Below, in pieces: positions 17,406 to 26,662 of a DNA stretch of 64,000 nt. How positions within the stretch are numbered: position 1 is the stretch's first letter; each line of letters starts with the position of its first letter. This DNA comes from Oceanicola sp. GTDB taxonomy: Bacteria; Pseudomonadota; Alphaproteobacteria; Rhodobacterales; Rhodobacteraceae. The position numbers and the translations under genes are program-made. The stretch is from contig CP051231.1 of the NCBI GenBank assembly GCA_017792405.1, positions 1,924,895 to 1,988,894 on the forward strand, in the 5' to 3' direction. The notes beneath the pieces are model-generated. The model saw nothing but the letters and a program-made list of their open reading frames with translations. It was not told the origin of the DNA and ran no database searches.

Positions 17406-18379
17406 ACGAGGCTGCCCCCGTCGCCGCCCCGGCGCCGGCGGGGCACCCCCATGGCCTGCTCAACCGGCTTGCCGCACGTCTGATCCGCCTGCGCCACAGC
17501 CGGGGCCGCCTGTTCTACGCCATCTTCCTCGCCCTGCTCACGGGGCTGGTGCTGAGCGACCCCTTCCATGTGATGCTCGGCATCCTCGCCTTCGTGGCCG
17601 ATGGCTTCTCGGCACGGTCGTCGATGATTCAGCCCGCGCTCGTCTGGCTCATCTTCAGCCTGATCGCCAGCCTCGCCTATGCCGCCATCTGGGCGGTGAC
17701 GATGCTTTTCGTCCTGCCCTTCCGCGCTTTGCCCGAGTGGATCGCCACGCTCGTCTTCATCGGCGCGGTGCTCAAAACCCACGCGCCCGGCATCATGGAG
17801 GCCATGCCAAACTGGGCCTTCTACCTCCTGATGGGCAGCTGGGCGCTGAACTTCGCACTGATAAAGTCCGGCCTCGCCTTCCGGCCCCTGCCCGGGCTGA
17901 CCAGGCACCACCGCGCCCGGTTCTCCCTGCCGCTTCCACCCGATGAGGCATACCGCCGCCTACGCGCGCGCCCGGATCGCCCCCATTGGGACAAGGGTTG
18001 GGCCGAGATTGCCGATATCACCCCCGGCGACGACAGCCTGCTGAAGGTCGAGGTGCGCCGCCGCAAAGCCAGCTACCCACTCTGGCTACGCTACACCGCC
18101 GAAATCCCCGGCAGGCAGTTCACCTTAATGTCCGCGCTGACCCGCTCAGATCTCGACAGCGCGCGCAGCACGCATGGCGAAACCGTCACGCTCACGCCCA
18201 AGGGCCAGAACGGTACGCTGGTCGAGGTCCACACCCGTGAGCCGCACACGCTCTCCACCCTCTGCGCCGACCCGATGGAAGACCGCAGCACCGACTATTG
18301 GGCCCACGCAGCCGCGCAAATCTCCGGCCAGCCCGATGGCACCTTCACCGCCGCCTGTTTCCGCCCGGCCAAAGCCTGA
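17402..18379 (+). CDS. Second membrane protein of the PAAR cassette, with C-terminal soluble domain
   Basis: GTG 17402 overlaps the previous stop. The 325-residue product has hydrophobic segments at about 35-55 (GRLFYAIFLALLTGLVLSDP), 75-110 (PALVWLIFSLIASLAYAAIW), 112-135 (PEWIATLVFIGAVLKT) and 140-160. A beta-rich soluble domain follows, containing RFSLPLPPDEAYRRLRARPD and YPLWLRYTAEIPGRQFTLMS. The domain pattern loosely recalls a SRPBCC/Bet v1-like fold, but this is a guess. Same orientation and tight overlap make it part of the PAAR operon. About 120 nt of AT-richer sequence separate it from the next gene. Confidence 0.7.
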   Translation: MNEAAPVAAPAPAGHPHGLLNRLAARLIRLRHSRGRLFYAIFLALLTGLVLSDPFHVMLGILAFVADGFSARSSMIQPALVWLIFSLIASLAYAAIWAVTMLFVLPFRALPEWIATLVFIGAVLKTHAPGIMEAMPNWAFYLLMGSWALNFALIKSGLAFRPLPGLTRHHRARFSLPLPPDEAYRRLRARPDRPHWDKGWAEIADITPGDDSLLKVEVRRRKASYPLWLRYTAEIPGRQFTLMSALTRSDLDSARSTHGETVTLTPKGQNGTLVEVHTREPHTLSTLCADPMEDRSTDYWAHAAAQISGQPDGTFTAACFRPAKA

Positions 18380-18502
18380 AACCACGCGCCCGAGAAGCCG
18401 CCTAAAATACCCGCTCCGCACCGGCCCCGGCCTTGCGGCAAGCCACAGATTTGTCTAAAATTATTCAAAATAGAGTGACTCTCTCGGTGGGGCAGGCAGG
18501 CA

Positions 18503-18616
18503 GTGGAATACGGTATCAGCACTATTCTTGTGCTCACCCTTCTGGGGCTCGTCTTCTCCATTGCCGTCATCGATGACACAGATGACGACCGCCCCCACGA
18601 TCAAGAAAGCCTCTGA
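18503..18616 (+). CDS. Possible 37-residue single-span membrane protein
   Basis: A GTG at 18503, preceded by Gly/purine-rich GGCAGGCAGG, opens a short frame starting MEYGISTILVLTLLGLVFSI followed by a very acidic tail (IDDTDDDRPHD). One hydrophobic helix plus acidic tail is typical of small membrane proteins. It ends 7 nt before the glycosyltransferase ATG at 18624 and lies downstream of an AT-rich patch (18446-18475), a plausible promoter. No homolog is recognised. If false, the glycosyltransferase might start at 18582 or 18573 instead. Confidence 0.45.
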   Translation: MEYGISTILVLTLLGLVFSIAVIDDTDDDRPHDQESL

Positions 18617-18623
18617 CGTTGCC

Positions 18624-20924
18624 ATGAACGCCCCGCGTCGCGGCACTTCCCCCGACGCCCTCTCGTCGCGCATCCGCAAGAGCCTCAAGCCGCAGGGCTG
18701 CGCGCTCACTGTCATCCTGCCGTTCTACGACGAAACCGCCTTCCTCGCCGCCGCCCTACGCTCCATCCGGGCCCAACGGATCGAAGGGGTCGAGGTGATC
18801 GTAGTCAATGACAACCCCGAGCGCTACAGCCGCGACGAGGTGGCCGCACTCGCCGCCACAGGCTGGCCCGCACCAGATGGCAAAGGCCCCGTCACCGTGC
18901 TCTGCCACGAGTCCAACCGCGGCCTCTCTGCTGCCCGCAACACCGGCCTCGCCGCCGCCAACGGCGATGTCATCGCCTTCCTCGATTCCGACGACTACTA
19001 CGTGACAGACGGGCTCTCCGCCCAGTTTGACCTCGCCCGCCGCACCGGCGCCGACATCACCCACGCCCCCTGCTACCTCTCCGACCCCGGCAGCCCAGGT
19101 CTGTCGGTCCTGCACCGCGACGAGGCACTCCACATGGAGCCGCGCGTGACAGACGGATTGCGCGATGCCGAGGAGGCGCAATTCATCGTCTCGTCGTGGT
19201 CCTCGCTCTATGCCCGCCGATTTCTGGAAGACAACGCACTGCGCTTCGACGAAGCCCAGCCCCGGTTTGAAGACCGGCTCTTCGTGCTCCAAACCACCAC
19301 CCGCGCCCGCAAGATCGCCTATCTCGGCCAGCCCACGCGAGTCTGGCGGCGGCGGGCCGGCTCGATCTCCGTCACCAAGGTCACACCCGAAACCCTCCGC
19401 CTTCAGGTGCAACTGCTGGAAAAATGCCTCGCCGTCATCCGCGCCGAGGTGGCCGCCGGGCATCTCCCGCCCCGGTTCGAAAAGCGCGAACTCTTCAACT
19501 GCGTCTCCCGCCTGATCTGGGATATGGAGCTGATCCCGATGCTGGCCGCCGCTCCGGAAAACGCGCACACCGCCGACCTTGGCCCCCGCGTGCAGGCGCT
19601 GCTGGGCGAGGACAGCTTCGCCAACAGCTTCTTCGACGATCCGATGGTCGTCAAAACCTCCCGCGTGGGCATGAAAACCCGGCGCGGGCGGATCACCCGG
19701 CTGGATTTCTTCGAGCTGCACCGGATGATGCGCGAGGGCGACTGGCCCGGTGCCGCCGCCCTTCTGGCCGCCCGTGCGCCTACACCCGCAGAGCCCGCCA
19801 TGCCCTGCCCGCCCCTGCCGGGCCGCTTGGTGCTGCACCTCGGGCTCCACAAGACCGGCACCACCTTTCTCCAGCATGCCCTTTTGAGTCGCCGCGAGGC
19901 TCTGGCGGAGGCGGGCGTGCTCCTGCCCGAAACCGGCCTCGCCGAGCCAGACGCCGCACGCCCCCGCCCCGGCGGCTTTCCCGGACATCAGGGCCTGCTG
20001 GCCGCCCACCGCGCTGGCGACGACAACACATGGAAGGCGCTCTACCGCGAGATCATCGGCGCGGGCTGTGCCACGACGCTGATCTCCTGCGAGAACATGC
20101 TCCTGCCCACCGATGCCGCCCGCGCCGAGGTGATCCCGGCGCTGATGGCCCGGCTTTCGGGCTTCAAACAGGTTGAGTTGGTCGGTTTCGGTCGCCGCGC
20201 GGATGCCTATGCCGAGGCGCTCTACAAGGAATGGGTCACCGACGGTGGCCGCGGCGGGGCGCGCACGATTGCCGAGTTCCTCGTCGACCACGCCAACACC
20301 CTCACCGACTGGCCCGCGCTCTTTGCGCCCTGGGAGGCCGCCGCGGGGGTGCAAGTCAAGCTGGCCGACTTCGACCTACTAAAAACCGAAGGCCGGCTCT
20401 GGAGCGGCTTCTGCGACCTCGCCGGCCTGCCGGGCGGCCTGCCCGCCCCATCCGGCCTGCCGCGCTACCCCTCGCCCGACCGCGAGAGCACCGAACTCAT
20501 CCGCCTCGTGAACCTGCTGACCCCGGACCGCGACACCCGCCGCGAGATCATCCGCGGTTACTTCGCCCTCAACCCCGCCCCGCGTGACCGCGCAAGCCTC
20601 CTGCCCCCAGCCGACCGCATTGCGCTGCTGGAGCAATTCCTCGCCACCAGCGCGCCATGGGCCGCAGAGCGCGGCTATCACGCCGACATTGCCGAATTGA
20701 TCGCCGCACTTGAGGGTGATGGCTGGCACCCGCCCAAACCCATCGACCCGGCACGCCTCGCAGACCTGCTCCACGCCGGCACCGCCAGCCCCGGTCTGAT
20801 GACCGGCGGCACCGCCTCCGCCCCCGGCACCCTCCCTGCCCCACCCAGCCCCGCGCCGCGCGACCCAAAGCTCGTCATCCGCCTCCGCCCCTGGGCCCGA
20901 CGCCTGCTGTCACGCTGGCTCTGA
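18624..20924 (+). CDS. Family 2 glycosyltransferase fused to a sulfotransferase-like domain
   Basis: Residues about 28-260 are a GT-A glycosyltransferase: [52 protein letters not shown] and the DxD-type [15 protein letters not shown] helical middle follows. From about residue 400 a second domain begins [18 protein letters not shown], the P-loop that binds the 5'-phosphosulfate of PAPS in sulfotransferases, continuing with [12 protein letters not shown] and a helical C-terminus. The two domains could build and sulfate, or otherwise decorate, a surface polysaccharide in the cytosol. At 766 residues it is much longer than a lone GT2. ATG 18624 lacks a strong binding site; in-frame ATGs at 18573 and 18582 are alternatives. 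A Pro/Ala-rich C-terminal linker ends in a basic helix. Confidence 0.82.
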   Translation: MNAPRRGTSPDALSSRIRKSLKPQGCALTVILPFYDETAFLAAALRSIRAQRIEGVEVIVVNDNPERYSRDEVAALAATGWPAPDGKGPVTVLCHESNRGLSAARNTGLAAANGDVIAFLDSDDYYVTDGLSAQFDLARRTGADITHAPCYLSDPGSPGLSVLHRDEALHMEPRVTDGLRDAEEAQFIVSSWSSLYARRFLEDNALRFDEAQPRFEDRLFVLQTTTRARKIAYLGQPTRVWRRRAGSISVTKVTPETLRLQVQLLEKCLAVIRAEVAAGHLPPRFEKRELFNCVSRLIWDMELIPMLAAAPENAHTADLGPRVQALLGEDSFANSFFDDPMVVKTSRVGMKTRRGRITRLDFFELHRMMREGDWPGAAALLAARAPTPAEPAMPCPPLPGRLVLHLGLHKTGTTFLQHALLSRREALAEAGVLLPETGLAEPDAARPRPGGFPGHQGLLAAHRAGDDNTWKALYREIIGAGCATTLISCENMLLPTDAARAEVIPALMARLSGFKQVELVGFGRRADAYAEALYKEWVTDGGRGGARTIAEFLVDHANTLTDWPALFAPWEAAAGVQVKLADFDLLKTEGRLWSGFCDLAGLPGGLPAPSGLPRYPSPDRESTELIRLVNLLTPDRDTRREIIRGYFALNPAPRDRASLLPPADRIALLEQFLATSAPWAAERGYHADIAELIAALEGDGWHPPKPIDPARLADLLHAGTASPGLMTGGTASAPGTLPAPPSPAPRDPKLVIRLRPWARRLLSRWL

Positions 20925-21072
20925 CCTCCAGGTTTTCTCTGGCCTCATCGCCCCGGCCACCGGCTACTTGCCCGACCTCCCCCACCCGCGCAGCGAAACG
21001 CCGTTCCGCACCCCCTTTCCTCCGCCGCCCAATCCGTTACCTTGCGCCCCGAACCACCGGGAGGAGACGCAG

Positions 21073-22260
<1,188 letters not shown>

Positions 22261-22358
22261 CGCTCATTCGGAAACAGCGCTTGCGGGCGATGGATTCCGA
22301 TCCGCTTAGGTTTTATGGTTATCCCCGGGAAGCGCACGTGGGGTGCGCCGGGGCTGCC

Positions 22359-23342
22359 ATGACCCAGACGGAAGAATCCACTCGCCGCGCCCGCTGGCGC
22401 GTGACGCTCGACGCACATGGCGCCGAGCAAGGGGCGCATCTGCGCCTCGGCGAAGACCACGGCGCGCTCTTCACCGAAGATGGCGAGACCCTGCTCGTCA
22501 CCTTCGAGATGGCCGAAACGATCCGCGACAACGGTCAAGGCGCTCTGCCCTACGGCCTCCAGATCGCCGGGCGAGAAGGCTGCTCGCAACTCTGCCTCTA
22601 TTCCGAGACCGATGGCTTCTTCCGCGTGCCGGAGGTGTTCGACTATTTCGACGGGCTTGTCGACGAGGGCTTCTTCGACGAGTTCGACCGGGTCGTGTTC
22701 TACGGCTGCGGCCCTTGCGGCTACGCGGCAGCGGCCTTCTCGGTCTGCGCGCCCTTCTCCACCGCCGTCCTTCTGGCCCCACTGGCCACGCTACACCCGC
22801 CCCTCACCCGGTGGGACAACCGCTACCCCGCGATGCGGCGCACCGATTTCATCCGCCGCTACGGCTACGCCCCTGCTATGCTGGAGGCCGCCGAAGCCGC
22901 CTTCATCGTCTACAACCCCGCCAACACCAAGGACGCCGTCCACGCCTCGCTCTTCCGCTCGCCCAATGTCACCCCTCTGCCCACGCGCTGGCTGGGCAAC
23001 CGGTTGGACGCCGACCTCGAAGACATGGGCGTGCTGGAGCCGATGCTCCGCGCCGCCACCCGTGGCAAGCTGACGCCAGAGGGCTTTGCTCGGCTCTACC
23101 GATCACGTCATCGGTTCGGCCCTTGGCTGCGCCGCTTCGTCGGCGAGCTTGCCGCCACCGACCGGCCATGGCTCACCGGGCTGGCCGCGCGGGCCGCGCT
23201 GGCCCGCTTCGACTGGCCGCGCTTCCGCGATGCTTTCGCCGCCTCCAGCGAGGCGCTGGCCAAGTCCGGGCGCAGCCTGCCCCCGCCCGGCCCCGAGCCA
23301 GACCCGGGCAGCCCGCAAAAACAGAAAGAGGCCGCCGAATAA
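22359..23342 (+). CDS. Conserved protein, often labelled PAPS-reductase-like; function uncertain
   Basis: The product (about 327 residues from ATG 22359; ATG 22290 would add 23) has an N-terminal beta-rich part (MTQTEESTRRARWRVTLDAH). A central segment DRVVFYGCGPCGYAAAAFSV resembles the nucleophile elbow or core strand of an alpha/beta hydrolase-like fold. Further on are FIVYNPANTKDAVHASLFR and a basic C-terminal half. From memory, similar Rhodobacteraceae proteins carry a phosphoadenosine phosphosulfate reductase label. I see none of the CysH cysteine motifs here, so I do not endorse that name. It follows gcdH by about 100 nt in the same direction. The C-terminus is Pro-rich (PPPGPEPDPGSPQKQK). 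Confidence 0.65.
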   Translation: MTQTEESTRRARWRVTLDAHGAEQGAHLRLGEDHGALFTEDGETLLVTFEMAETIRDNGQGALPYGLQIAGREGCSQLCLYSETDGFFRVPEVFDYFDGLVDEGFFDEFDRVVFYGCGPCGYAAAAFSVCAPFSTAVLLAPLATLHPPLTRWDNRYPAMRRTDFIRRYGYAPAMLEAAEAAFIVYNPANTKDAVHASLFRSPNVTPLPTRWLGNRLDADLEDMGVLEPMLRAATRGKLTPEGFARLYRSRHRFGPWLRRFVGELAATDRPWLTGLAARAALARFDWPRFRDAFAASSEALAKSGRSLPPPGPEPDPGSPQKQKEAAE

Positions 23343-23417
23343 ACGGCAGCCTCCTTGCGTCCGTCCCTCCCGGAACAGGCGGGCGTTGCACGCGGGCTCT
23401 CAACCCGCAGGCAGCAC

Positions 23418-23645
23418 TTACACGTAGTAGATGTCGCGGAACACGTGGCGCACGATGTCTTCGCGCTTCAGGCCACGGGCGTCGAGTTGCTCGTCGCTCA
23501 TCTCGCTCAGGCGTTTCACCGCCTTCATCCGCGGGTTGGCCTCGGCCATCGCCACGAGGGCGGTCAGAACACGGTCAAGCCCGGCACCCACACGGGCCAT
23601 GAAACCGGGGCGGGCGAATTGAATGTCAGTTGCTTGCGTTGCCAT
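23418..23645 (-). CDS. DUF1127 family small protein
   Basis: ATG 23645 is preceded by AGGAGG at suitable spacing, giving 75 residues. The C-terminal half RLSEMSDEQLDARGLKREDI plus VRHVF is the DUF1127 signature, an amphipathic Arg/Leu-rich segment. In alphaproteobacteria members of this family affect RNA turnover and stress, phosphate or carbon physiology; a few bind small RNAs or RNA-binding proteins. It stands alone, opposite to both neighbours. A longer frame to 23741 has no binding site and was rejected. Confidence 0.88.
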   Translation of the reverse strand: MATQATDIQFARPGFMARVGAGLDRVLTALVAMAEANPRMKAVKRLSEMSDEQLDARGLKREDIVRHVFRDIYYV

Positions 23646-23813
23646 CTGGAAACCTCCTGGAACTGCTTTGTCTCTGTGGTTTCCTCCCTTGCCTTCAACA
23701 TAGGCTGCCAAGTGACTGATCCACCACAGACAATCCCGCATGCCCGGGTTGCGCCTGCTGCAACGCAGAAAATTTGAGGAGAGAAATGCCGCAGGCGCGA
23801 AGGCCCAGGCAGT

Positions 23814-24434
23814 TTACTGCGGCGGCGCCTTGAAGAGTTCGACGATCCGGTAGATGTCCGGCGCCCCGCCCAGCTCGCCCGCGCCAAGAAACAGCGAGAT
23901 ACCGAACTCCGGCAGGTAGTCGAGATACTCCACCTCCGAGGCCTCGCCGTCATAGGTATAGGTCATCCGCACAGGGATCGCCTGCACAGCACAGTCGCCA
24001 TAGAGCACCTGCCGCATCAAGCTGGTCTCGATCAGCACGGTGATCGCCGTCTCCGCGCCTGTCGAATCCACTTCGGTGCCAGCAAGTTCCATTCGCCGCC
24101 CTTCAGCCACCGGAAAGGCCTGCTCCGTGCCCTTGAACCGGGTATCGACCACGGTGCTCTCGACCGGCGCGCCGTTTTCAATGTCATGGCTCTCTTCCAC
24201 CAGCAGCCCACCGGTGGACCGGACGAAGAAGCCGGTGTTATCGTCAAACAGCGTGGTTTCCATCACCTCCCCCGGCGCCGCGCCGGGGCGGAAGGTGGTG
24301 ACCCCGCCACTGTCATCCCGCAGGGAAATGCCGTTCACGAGGTCTCCGGGCTGCGGGCATTCAGCCGACACGGGCGCCGCCAACCCGGCGCACACTCCAC
24401 CCGCCGCAAGCAATAATCTGACCGAAATCGCCAT
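23814..24434 (-). CDS. Exported protein of unknown function
   Basis: ATG 24434 (GGGAG upstream) starts a clear Sec signal peptide, MAISVRLLLAAGGVCAGLAA, with cleavage after VSA. The mature 180-residue part is beta-rich and acidic (ECPQPGDLVNGISLRDDSGG, ESHDIENGAPVESTVVDTRF, MTYTYDGEASEVEYLDYLPE) with two cysteines (ECPQ, GDCAVQ) that may pair in the periplasm. I do not recognise the family. It is divergent from the 63-residue gene at 24550, and the 115 nt between them presumably carry both promoters. Confidence 0.8.
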   Translation of the reverse strand: MAISVRLLLAAGGVCAGLAAPVSAECPQPGDLVNGISLRDDSGGVTTFRPGAAPGEVMETTLFDDNTGFFVRSTGGLLVEESHDIENGAPVESTVVDTRFKGTEQAFPVAEGRRMELAGTEVDSTGAETAITVLIETSLMRQVLYGDCAVQAIPVRMTYTYDGEASEVEYLDYLPEFGISLFLGAGELGGAPDIYRIVELFKAPPQ

Positions 24435-24549
24435 CGCAATCGCTCCCCAAGCGCTTTGGCCGCTGCCAAGTGTCACACAATCCCTATGCTCCCTTGCGGA
24501 AATGCCGAAGGTACAGGCATATGGCAAGAGTTTCGTGGTATGGTGGGGC

Positions 24550-24741
24550 ATGTCGAACGATCAAGGCAATTCAGACCGCGGCAGCAAGCCGCCCGGGGCC
24601 GATGGGCCCTCTGTGGTTTTCCTGCGATTTCCGGATCTTTCGCAGCTTCCGCCGGACGAATGGTTCGAGGATGAAGAGGGCGAAGAGGCCGTGAAGCTGG
24701 AAGAGGCCCGCCGCCAGCGCAGGCTCAGCGCACGGAGTTGA
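24550..24741 (+). CDS. Small acidic hypothetical protein (63 residues)
   Basis: The frame starts MSNDQGNSDRGSKPPGADGP, then VVFLRFPDLSQLPPDEWFED and an acidic helix EEGEEAVKLEEARRQRRLSA. The GC preference at third positions is coding-like. The ribosome binding site is weak (GGTGGGG). No family recognised. It could be a small regulatory or structural protein. It is divergent from the exported protein gene. Confidence 0.55.
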   Translation: MSNDQGNSDRGSKPPGADGPSVVFLRFPDLSQLPPDEWFEDEEGEEAVKLEEARRQRRLSARS

Positions 24742-24778
24742 CCGCGCCGCGCCGCCGCTTCGCGTGATGGCTCTGGCC

Positions 24779-25207
24779 CTACTCCGCCATCCGGTGTTTC
24801 AACCCAGCGCCCAACCGCGCCCGCGCCATGCGGCGCCTGCCGCCATGCAGGGTGCGAATGCGTTGAAGCCGCCGCAGATTGCGCGCGGTGGTGTAGCGCA
24901 GTGGGTGCATCATCGCCCGCCAGATCTCATCGGGCCGCCGCCCGCTGAGCGCCAGCATCGCCCCGGCAATCGCCGCTGCCGAGAACGCCGTGCTCTTTTC
25001 CAGAAACATCCGGTGCACCTCGTCCCGCCCCCGCGGCTCGAGCCCCGAAAAGCCCATCAACCGGTGCGAGATGACAGATTGGCTCTCCGCCACCAGCCAC
25101 GCGGCCTGAAGGCCGGTTGACCAGACCTCTAACGCCAGCCGCTCGGGCCGTACGGTCGAAAGGCTAGGCCACGACGGGTCAGCCTGTGTGGGGATGTAGG
25201 GGGCCAG
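24779..25207 (-). CDS. Small helical protein of a Rhodobacteraceae family often called antifreeze protein; possibly phasin-like; CTG start
   Basis: The coding frame has no ATG, GTG or TTG with a ribosome binding site. A perfect AAGGAG (25215-25220) lies 7 nt before CTG 25207, and translation from there gives 142 residues beginning (M)APYIPTQADPSWPSLSTV. A later GTG (25093) would cut off WSTGLQAAWLVAESQSVISH, which looks like the core amphipathic helix. The C-terminus is strongly basic (RYTTARNLRRLQRIRTLHGG). The layout (W-helix, GRRPDEI segment, basic tail) recalls small Roseobacter proteins misnamed antifreeze. Its helix shares W-x2-G-x8-E-x-Q with the neighbouring Lys/Ala-rich protein. A PHA-granule role is an inference only. 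Confidence 0.65.
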   Translation of the reverse strand: MAPYIPTQADPSWPSLSTVRPERLALEVWSTGLQAAWLVAESQSVISHRLMGFSGLEPRGRDEVHRMFLEKSTAFSAAAIAGAMLALSGRRPDEIWRAMMHPLRYTTARNLRRLQRIRTLHGGRRRMARARLGAGLKHRMAE

Positions 25208-25214
25208 TGGGTTG

Positions 25215-25220
25215 CTCCTT
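25215..25220 (-). promoter_or_regulatory. Shine-Dalgarno site that points to a CTG start
   Basis: AAGGAG on the minus strand, 7 nt upstream of CTG at 25207. It is the only strong ribosome binding site in this stretch and is in the right phase for the 142-residue frame. Confidence 0.55.
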
Positions 25221-25296
25221 GAAAGGGGAGGCCCAGATGCGGGCCTCCGCCATTATGGCTGCGGTCATTGCGGGTCGCGATTCGACCCGATCCGCA

Positions 25297-26250
25297 TCAG
25301 CGCGGCTCGAAATCGGGCGCGAGAGTGATCTTGCCCTTGCCGCCCGGACGCCGCGCAGAGCTTTCGGCCTTCGGGGCCTCTGCCGCGGGCTTGGGCGCTT
25401 CGGCTTTCGCCTCTTCCGCCTTAGGAGCCTCAGCCTTCGCTTCGGGAGCTTCGGCCTTGGGCGCGGGCGCAGGCGCTTCAGCCTTCACGTCGGTCTTCGG
25501 CGCTTCATGCTTGGCCTCGGACTTCGGGGCTTCCGCCTTCGTTTCCGGCGCAGCCTTCGGTGCTTCCGCCTTGACCTCTGCCACAGGCTTCGCGGCCTCG
25601 GGTTTCGCGTCCGCCGCAGGCTTCGGCGCCTCCGCCTTCACCTCAGTCGCGGGCTTGGGCGCTGCCGCCTTCTTCGCGACTGCAGGCTTTGGCGCCGCTT
25701 TCTTCGCCGCCGTACGGCGCTTCGGCGCGGCTTTGGCAGCAGGCTTGGCGGGCGCAGCCTTCGGAGTTTCCGGCGCTTTCACCGGGGCTTCCGTCTTGGT
25801 CTCCACCTTCGCCGTAGCTTTGCTGGCGGGTGCGGCCTTGGCAGCAGGCTTCTTCGCCGCAGGCTTAGGCGCTGCCTTTGTGGCAGCCGGTTTCGGCGCG
25901 GCAGTCTTGGCTGCAGGCTTCTTCGCAGCCGGTTTCTTGGCAACAGCCTTCTTGGCCGCGGGCTTCTTCGCCACCGGTTTCTTCGCAGCAGGTTTGGCCG
26001 GGGCCTCTTCCGCCTTGGGCGCGAGCGGCACAACCTCGGCTGCCGCCTTCTCGGGCGCCTTTGCCTTGGCCGGTGCTTTCGCCGGGGCCTTACTCGGCTT
26101 CGGCTTGGTCACGATCCGCTCGCCGGTGCCAGGCCAGAACTCCATCATGCCAAAGCCCGCGCGGGCCATGTTTACCTGGGTTTCGATCATCGAACTCCAG
26201 AGCACAACGCCATTGCGCCACATGTCGATCGCCGTGAATGCTTGCCGCAT
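25297..26250 (-). CDS. Lys/Ala/Pro-repeat (histone H1/AlgP-like) protein with a phasin-like N-terminal helix
   Basis: ATG 26250 follows AGAGGA at 7 nt. The first 45 residues are of normal complexity ([20 protein letters not shown], then [12 protein letters not shown]) and look like an amphipathic granule- or membrane-binding helix. Residues about 50-200 are [15 protein letters not shown]-type repeats as in histone H1-like and AlgP-type proteins, strongly basic. Residues about 200-300 change to alternating charge ([20 protein letters not shown]). The basic repeats may bind DNA or polyphosphate. With the N-terminal helix this would suit a phasin/nucleoid-linking protein such as PhaM- or PhaF-type. 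That role is inferred. It lies next to the 142-residue gene that shares the helix motif. Confidence 0.78.
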   Translation of the reverse strand: MRQAFTAIDMWRNGVVLWSSMIETQVNMARAGFGMMEFWPGTGERIVTKPKPSKAPAKAPAKAKAPEKAAAEVVPLAPKAEEAPAKPAAKKPVAKKPAAKKAVAKKPAAKKPAAKTAAPKPAATKAAPKPAAKKPAAKAAPASKATAKVETKTEAPVKAPETPKAAPAKPAAKAAPKRRTAAKKAAPKPAVAKKAAAPKPATEVKAEAPKPAADAKPEAAKPVAEVKAEAPKAAPETKAEAPKSEAKHEAPKTDVKAEAPAPAPKAEAPEAKAEAPKAEEAKAEAPKPAAEAPKAESSARRPGGKGKITLAPDFEPR

Positions 26251-26662
26251 TGGATATCCTCTTTCTGCACTGCCCCCCGGAGGATCGCCCCAGGGGCCTT
26301 CAACCTGTCAAACCTCGCCAGCCCGCCCCCGATCCGGACCGCGCGCAGATGCACGCACAGCCCGGCAGGCACAAAGGCCACCTTCCCGCTCAACCTATAC
26401 AATTGCTGCACCCGCGAAAAGACCCCATCTCGCCGCAGGTAATCACTTTTTGCCTTTTTTCATTGATCTGAACGCAGTTGCACAGCAAGCAGGCAACGCA
26501 AAAATGCCGCAATGCAGCAGGCCCAGCGCACCCTCCACCCGCCATCCCCGTGAAATCGCTGCACAATCACCGCTGCCCCGGCGTCAGCTCCGTCCACGCC
26601 CACGCCAATCACGCCATTCTGCCCCACTGGCGCCCGTCCGCCTGCCGCGCTATGCCTGCGCC
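26251..26662. other. Divergent intergenic region between the Lys/Ala-rich protein gene and pyrC (412 nt)
   Basis: No convincing coding frame. It includes an AT-rich patch (AATCACTTTTTGCCTTTTTT, about 26440-26460) and a cluster of TGC/GCA triplets at 26474-26521. The latter resembles the TGC-rich targets of the PHA regulator PhaR described in Paracoccus. The pyrC-proximal 140 nt show no strong ribosome binding site, so pyrC is probably translated weakly or from a site I cannot define. Confidence 0.45.
26474..26521. promoter_or_regulatory. Cluster of TGC/GCA triplets, possible PhaR-type operator
   Basis: Within 48 nt there are about eight GCA or TGC triplets (GCAGTTGCACAGCAAGCAGG, then CAACGCA, ATGCCGCAATGCAGCAGG). 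TGC-rich pairs are what PhaR recognises upstream of phasin genes in related bacteria. It lies about 225 nt before the Lys/Ala-rich protein start, next to an AT-rich run. This is a resemblance, not a defined motif match. Confidence 0.3.

Noticed and set aside
25186-26442. 418-codon plus-strand Arg/Gly/Phe/Leu-rich frame
   Set aside because: Antisense of the Lys/Ala/Pro repeat gene; its repetitiveness derives from that gene.
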